Assembly: GCF_026107645.2 (NCBI RefSeq)
Contig: NZ_JAPCHV010000003.1
Coordinates: forward strand, 186,001-250,000
Reading direction: 5' to 3'
DNA: 64,000 nt
DNA from: Flavobacterium sp. MFBS3-15
Lineage (GTDB): Bacteria > Bacteroidota > Bacteroidia > Flavobacteriales > Flavobacteriaceae
Positions 60,810 through 64,000 of the stretch are shown here, piece by piece (position 1 is the first letter of the stretch; every line of letters starts with the position of its first letter). A model generated the notes under the pieces. It did not search any database, had not been told where the DNA came from, and worked only from the letters and a program-made list of their open reading frames with translations. A program made the position numbers and the translations under genes.

Positions 60810-62042
60810 ATGGCGAAAGAAGTATTAGAATGTTCCTTTTGCGGCAGGAAAAAGCCGGAAACCAACCTGCTCATAGCAGGGATCAGCGCACACATTTGCG
60901 ACCGTTGCATTGAGCAGGCGCACGGCATTGTGCTGGAAGAATTGCGCCAGAGCGGGTCGACCGCCATGGCTGCCGAACTGGAACTTAAAAAACCAAAAGA
61001 GATCAGGGCCTTCCTTGACCAGTATGTGATAGGGCAGGACCAGACGAAGAAAGTGTTGTCGGTAGCAGTGTACAACCACTACAAGAGGCTGATGCAGCAA
61101 CAGGGCGACGATGACGTGGAAATTGAAAAAAGCAACATCCTGATGGTGGGGCAAACGGGTACGGGCAAAACGCTGGTGGCAAAAACCATTGCGCGCATGC
61201 TGAACGTGCCGCTTACCATTGTGGATGCCACGGTACTGACCGAAGCCGGTTATGTGGGCGAGGACGTGGAGAGCATCTTGACGCGCCTTTTGCAGGCCGC
61301 CGATTATGATGTGAAGAAAGCCGAGCGCGGCATCGTGTTCATCGACGAGATTGACAAGATTGCCCGCAAGAGCGATAACCCGTCTATTACCCGCGACGTA
61401 TCGGGAGAGGGCGTACAGCAGGCCATGCTCAAGCTGTTGGAGGGTACTGTGGTAAACGTTCCGCCGAAAGGGGGAAGGAAGCACCCGGACCAGAAGTTCA
61501 TCGAGGTAGATACCCAAAACATCCTGTTTATTGCCGGCGGCGCGTTCGACGGTATTGAGCGCATCATATCCAAAAGGCTGGGCCGCCAGGCGGTGGGCTA
61601 TGCCAGCTCCAAAAATGCGGACAACATCGACAAGGACAACCTGTTGCAGTACCTCATACCTAAGGACGTAAAGGACTTCGGGCTTATACCCGAGATCATC
61701 GGGCGTATGCCGGTGCTTACGCACATGGACCCGCTGGACAGGGAAACGCTGCGCGCCATCCTGACTGAGCCGAAGAACGCCCTGGTAAAGCAGTACCAGA
61801 AACTATTTGCAATGGACGACGTAGCGCTCACCGTGGAAGACGATGCACTCGACTATATTGTGGAAAAAGCGCTGGAATACAAGCTGGGAGCAAGGGGACT
61901 GCGTTCGCTATGCGAGGCCATCCTTACCGAAGCGATGTACGAGCTGCCGGGATCAGACGACAAGGAACTGCACATCGACCGCGATTATGTGGAGCACCAC
62001 CTGAACCGCACGTTGTTGAAACGTTTGAAAACGGCATCCTAG
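60810..62042 (+). CDS. clpX: ATP-dependent Clp protease ATPase subunit ClpX
   Basis: AAA+ unfoldase that feeds substrates to ClpP. The 410-residue product has the N-terminal zinc finger (Cys8, Cys11, Cys30, Cys33), Walker A GQTGTGKT at about 114-121, Walker [10 protein letters not shown] near 176-184, and the ClpP-docking region. Length is normal. The last nine codons lie inside a 68-base segment duplicated at 62394-62461. A hairpin with a short T stretch follows at 62100. Confidence 0.97.
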   Translation: MAKEVLECSFCGRKKPETNLLIAGISAHICDRCIEQAHGIVLEELRQSGSTAMAAELELKKPKEIRAFLDQYVIGQDQTKKVLSVAVYNHYKRLMQQQGDDDVEIEKSNILMVGQTGTGKTLVAKTIARMLNVPLTIVDATVLTEAGYVGEDVESILTRLLQAADYDVKKAERGIVFIDEIDKIARKSDNPSITRDVSGEGVQQAMLKLLEGTVVNVPPKGGRKHPDQKFIEVDTQNILFIAGGAFDGIERIISKRLGRQAVGYASSKNADNIDKDNLLQYLIPKDVKDFGLIPEIIGRMPVLTHMDPLDRETLRAILTEPKNALVKQYQKLFAMDDVALTVEDDALDYIVEKALEYKLGARGLRSLCEAILTEAMYELPGSDDKELHIDRDYVEHHLNRTLLKRLKTAS

Positions 62043-62057
62043 CCGGAACACGTTCTT

Positions 62058-62514
62058 CCATTTCGACGCCAGGAGAAATCTCAATAGTAAAAAGCAAACA
62101 AAGCCATCGTTTACACGGTGGCTTTTGCAATTATGGAAATGGACAAGATTTATTTCATACTGAGATTTACCTTCGCTGAACCACTTCGTTAGGTTTCTCG
62201 ATTCCAATGCGTTGCACTCGAAGTGACATGGACTCTGTCATTTCGACGATAGGAGAAATCTCAGAAGTAATTGCGGATGTGAGGTTTCTCTACTCCGCTG
62301 CGGTCTAAATGACACGAAATCTGGCTTTGATAAGATAAATTGAGATTTCTCCACTCCGCTGCGCTACGGTCGAAATGACAGAAACCTACGGCATTGAAAC
62401 GTTTGAAAACGGCATCGTAATCGGAACACGTTCTTCCATTTCGACGTCAGGAGAAATCTCAAAAGGTTTCAGTTAGTCGAGATTTCTCACTCCGTAAACT
62501 CCGTTCGAAATGGA
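62058..62514. repeat. Cluster of dispersed hairpin repeats between clpX and the lipoprotein gene
   Basis: Forward half-sites of the form CATTTCGACGnnAGGAGAAATCTCA lie near 62059-62083, 62239-62263 and 62437-62461. Inverted partners (TGAGATTTCTCC...CGAAATGACA and variants) follow at about 62341-62380 and 62477-62514, with more diverged ones at about 62157-62230 and 62280-62315. Forward/inverted pairs make at least two large hairpins. The region has no gene. Confidence 0.8.
62100..62126 (+). terminator. Terminator-like hairpin after clpX
   Basis: AAAGCCATCGT and ACGGTGGCTTT pair with one G-T, around TTAC, followed by TGCAATT; weak T tract. Confidence 0.55.
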
Positions 62515-62543
62515 AAAATGCTAACTCATTAGAATAAAATAAC

Positions 62544-62573
62544 AAAAAAAGCCACCCTTATACGGTGGCTTTT
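62544..62573 (-). terminator. Terminator overlapping the lipoprotein stop
   Basis: On the minus strand AAAAGCCACC and GGTGGCTTTT pair around GTATAAG (containing the TAA stop), followed by a T run. Confidence 0.85.
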
Positions 62574-62740
62574 ACTTTTTTGGCTATCTGCCCGGCGGCG
62601 GGCAGTGGTGTTTTTTCTTTCGTTTCGTTCTGTACGATGCAGCGGCGCCTGTTGCAGCCGTAGCGGTGTACCTGGGGCCCGCAGGAGGTTAATAATACTA
62701 ATCCGGTAGCGGCAAGTGTTAAGAGCGTTTTCCTTTTCAT
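62558..62740 (-). CDS. Small lipoprotein
   Basis: A 60-residue protein with a lipoprotein signal (MKRKTLLTLAATGLVLLTSC, lipobox LTSC) and a short mature part CGPQVHRYGCNRRRCIVQNETKEKTPLPAAGQIAKKVKATV containing a CxxxxC-like pair of cysteines. No family is recognised. The open frame extends upstream to 62839, but the ATG at 62740 begins the signal peptide. The terminator hairpin overlaps the stop codon. A -7 box lies at 62770-62777. Confidence 0.72.
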   Translation of the reverse strand: MKRKTLLTLAATGLVLLTSCGPQVHRYGCNRRRCIVQNETKEKTPLPAAGQIAKKVKATV

Positions 62741-62769
62741 TATATCATTTCGGTTTATTATACTAATTG

Positions 62770-62777
62770 CAAAGGTA
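62770..62777 (-). promoter_or_regulatory. Candidate -7 box of the small lipoprotein gene
   Basis: Minus-strand TACCTTTG, 29 bases before the ATG; supports the start at 62740. No -33 TTG at the right distance. Confidence 0.45.
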
Positions 62778-62844
62778 ATGCCAAAGTATAAATTGCTGTT
62801 AATGTTTGTGTTAAAGTTTTTTACCTTCCGGTCCTGCACTCTTT

Positions 62845-63429
62845 CTATACCATGATCCAGCCATCTGTTAAAAAAGTCAGCCTTGCACCTTTGATAAAAG
62901 TTTCCGGGCTGGTTTGCTCATTCGCTTCCTCATTGGTCAGTTCAATAAAGTAGATCGTCGGATTGGTAAATCCCTGCCTGTAATAGCGGAACCTGAAACG
63001 CTTTACTTTTGGCGACACCTGAAGAAACTTTAGTTCTTCAAACCCATAGATTTTCATGGTGTCATTGCGTGAAATGATATAGGCGAATTTTTCCTTCTCG
63101 CTTAATGACTTATATTCAGAGTCGCTTTTAACAGGGGTGTTTTCGGCGTTTCCGAGCAATAGCTGGGGGTAGAATATTCCTTTTGTAAAAATCGACAGAT
63201 ATTCAGCAGGAATGTTGCCAAGCAACGTTTTGTTGTCAAACAAGATGGTGTTGTGGTCAATTACCGTGATCTTGCCTTCAAAAGTGTCGTATTCCTGTTT
63301 TAGGTATTCTTTTTCGAATAATTGTATAGCCGAATCATTTTCCCGCTCCTCATTATTCCTGAGTTGTTTTTCCTGCGCATTTGCCAATGCAGTACAGAAT
63401 AGCAGGCAGTATAATACTCTTTTTGTCAT
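62845..63429 (-). CDS. Secreted protein of unknown function
   Basis: A 194-residue protein with a signal peptide (MTKRVLYCLLFCTALANAQ) and a mature part mixing charged helix (EKQLRNNEERENDSAIQLFEKEYLKQEY) with beta strands. No family is recognised. It starts 10 bases after the stop of the GH3-family gene on the same strand and is likely co-transcribed with it. Confidence 0.7.
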   Translation of the reverse strand: MTKRVLYCLLFCTALANAQEKQLRNNEERENDSAIQLFEKEYLKQEYDTFEGKITVIDHNTILFDNKTLLGNIPAEYLSIFTKGIFYPQLLLGNAENTPVKSDSEYKSLSEKEKFAYIISRNDTMKIYGFEELKFLQVSPKVKRFRFRYYRQGFTNPTIYFIELTNEEANEQTSPETFIKGARLTFLTDGWIMV

Positions 63430-63439
63430 AAGGATGTTT

Positions 63440-64000
63440 TTAAGCCATCAGTCCGTCCTCAAGCTGCATCGCCTTAAGCTGTTCCAGGTAATGCCTTTCG
63501 TTCGAAAGCCTTGGTATCTTGTGCTGCCCGCCCAGCTTGTCCTGCTCCTTGAGCCAGTCGTAAAACAGCTTTGGCCGTGCTACGTTGAGCACCAGTGGGT
63601 TCAGTGTCATGTTGTTGTAGCGCTTGGCTTCGTAGTCGGAGTTGAGTGTTTGCAATGCTTCGTCCAGCACGGTGCGGAAATGTTCCGCGTCGGCAGGCGC
63701 CTGCCTGAACTCGATGATCCATTCGTGCGCGCCTTTCTCTCTTCCCTGCATGAATACGGGGGCCACGGTATAGTCGATCACTTCCAGCCCGGTTATGGCG
63801 CAGGCTTTGGCAATGGCGGTATCGGTATTCTCCACCATCAACTCCTCGCCAAACACGTTGATGTGGTGCTTGGTACGGCCTGTCACCTTGATACGGTACG
63901 GGTTGAGCGACGTAAAGCGTACCGTGTCGCCTATCATGTAGCGCCACAGCCCCGCATTGGTGGTAATGACGATGGCGTAGTTTTTATTCAGTTCCACATC
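63440..64000 (-). CDS. GH3-family protein, C-terminal part (runs off the window)
   Basis: The last 186 or so residues of a GH3 auxin-responsive-promoter family protein; the frame stays open to the window end, so the 5' part is missing. Seen are NKNYAIVITTNAGLWRYMIGDTVRFTSLNPYRIKVTGRTKHHINVFGEEL and the C-terminal segment ending LEDGLMA. Bacterial GH3 proteins are related to acyl-adenylating enzymes; substrates are unknown. Its neighbour, a secreted hypothetical, follows by 10 bases. Confidence 0.9.
   Translation of the reverse strand, partial: DVELNKNYAIVITTNAGLWRYMIGDTVRFTSLNPYRIKVTGRTKHHINVFGEELMVENTDTAIAKACAITGLEVIDYTVAPVFMQGREKGAHEWIIEFRQAPADAEHFRTVLDEALQTLNSDYEAKRYNNMTLNPLVLNVARPKLFYDWLKEQDKLGGQHKIPRLSNERHYLEQLKAMQLEDGLMA

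Noticed and set aside
60825..61724. 299-codon minus-strand open frame across clpX
   Set aside because: It is antisense to a fully conserved clpX, has no recognisable family motifs, and its open frame follows from the GC-rich codon pattern of the real gene.

Overview
The window reads as chromosome of a Flavobacterium-like member of the Bacteroidota. Support: two giant proteins with type IX secretion (T9SS) sorting domains (one type B, one type A), a PorP/SprF protein, mevalonate-pathway isoprenoid genes, an M56/TonB sensor with BlaI repressor, DUF4407 and DUF6089 proteins, and promoters of the Bacteroidota form TTG-N19/20-TAnnTTTG with few Shine-Dalgarno sequences. No prophage, insertion sequence, CRISPR array or rRNA was seen. 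The most foreign-looking gene is an AT-rich HNH-like gene at 39702-40742.

Layout. 1-5000: mvaD, mevalonate kinase, a small membrane protein and a Dcp-type lipoprotein peptidase. 5100-7500 (minus): UbiA prenyltransferase, RluB-type pseudouridine synthase, SnoaL-like protein. 7700-11430: an AsmA-like protein converging on a NifU-type Fe-S carrier with a duplicated N-terminal domain. 11690-23950: a 3681-residue T9SS type B surface protein followed by its likely PorP/SprF partner. 24000-31200: gamma carbonic anhydrase, then on the minus strand murI and the envelope operon DUF6089-uppS-bamA-ompH-ompH. 31500-36400: nadK, CBS protein, pdxJ, an alpha/beta hydrolase and a second AsmA/DUF748-like protein. 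36800-39700: FadL-type channel with an SGNH lipoprotein. 39700-41340: the AT-rich HNH-like gene and a small secreted protein. 41660-49415 (minus): a 2292-residue SprB-repeat protein with type A sorting domain, followed by a beta-barrel protein.

49866-64000: tRNA-Leu(UAG), M20 dipeptidase, a tightly overlapping operon (WG-repeat protein, ECF sigma, probable anti-sigma, divergent endonuclease V), DoxX, blaI-blaR1, DUF4407 protein, small holin-like membrane protein, tig-clpP-clpX, a tiny lipoprotein, a secreted hypothetical and the 3' end of a GH3-family gene.

Most genes are housekeeping or envelope functions. The unusual content is in the two giant surface proteins, in non-coding DNA (a 39-bp palindrome, a duplicated 50-bp element, hairpin repeats, a duplicated clpX tail) and in the sigma/endonuclease V operon. 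No clearly new biological system is proven here. The best candidates for novelty are the two surface-protein/outer-membrane pairs, the sigma-WG-endonuclease V operon and the HNH-like gene.
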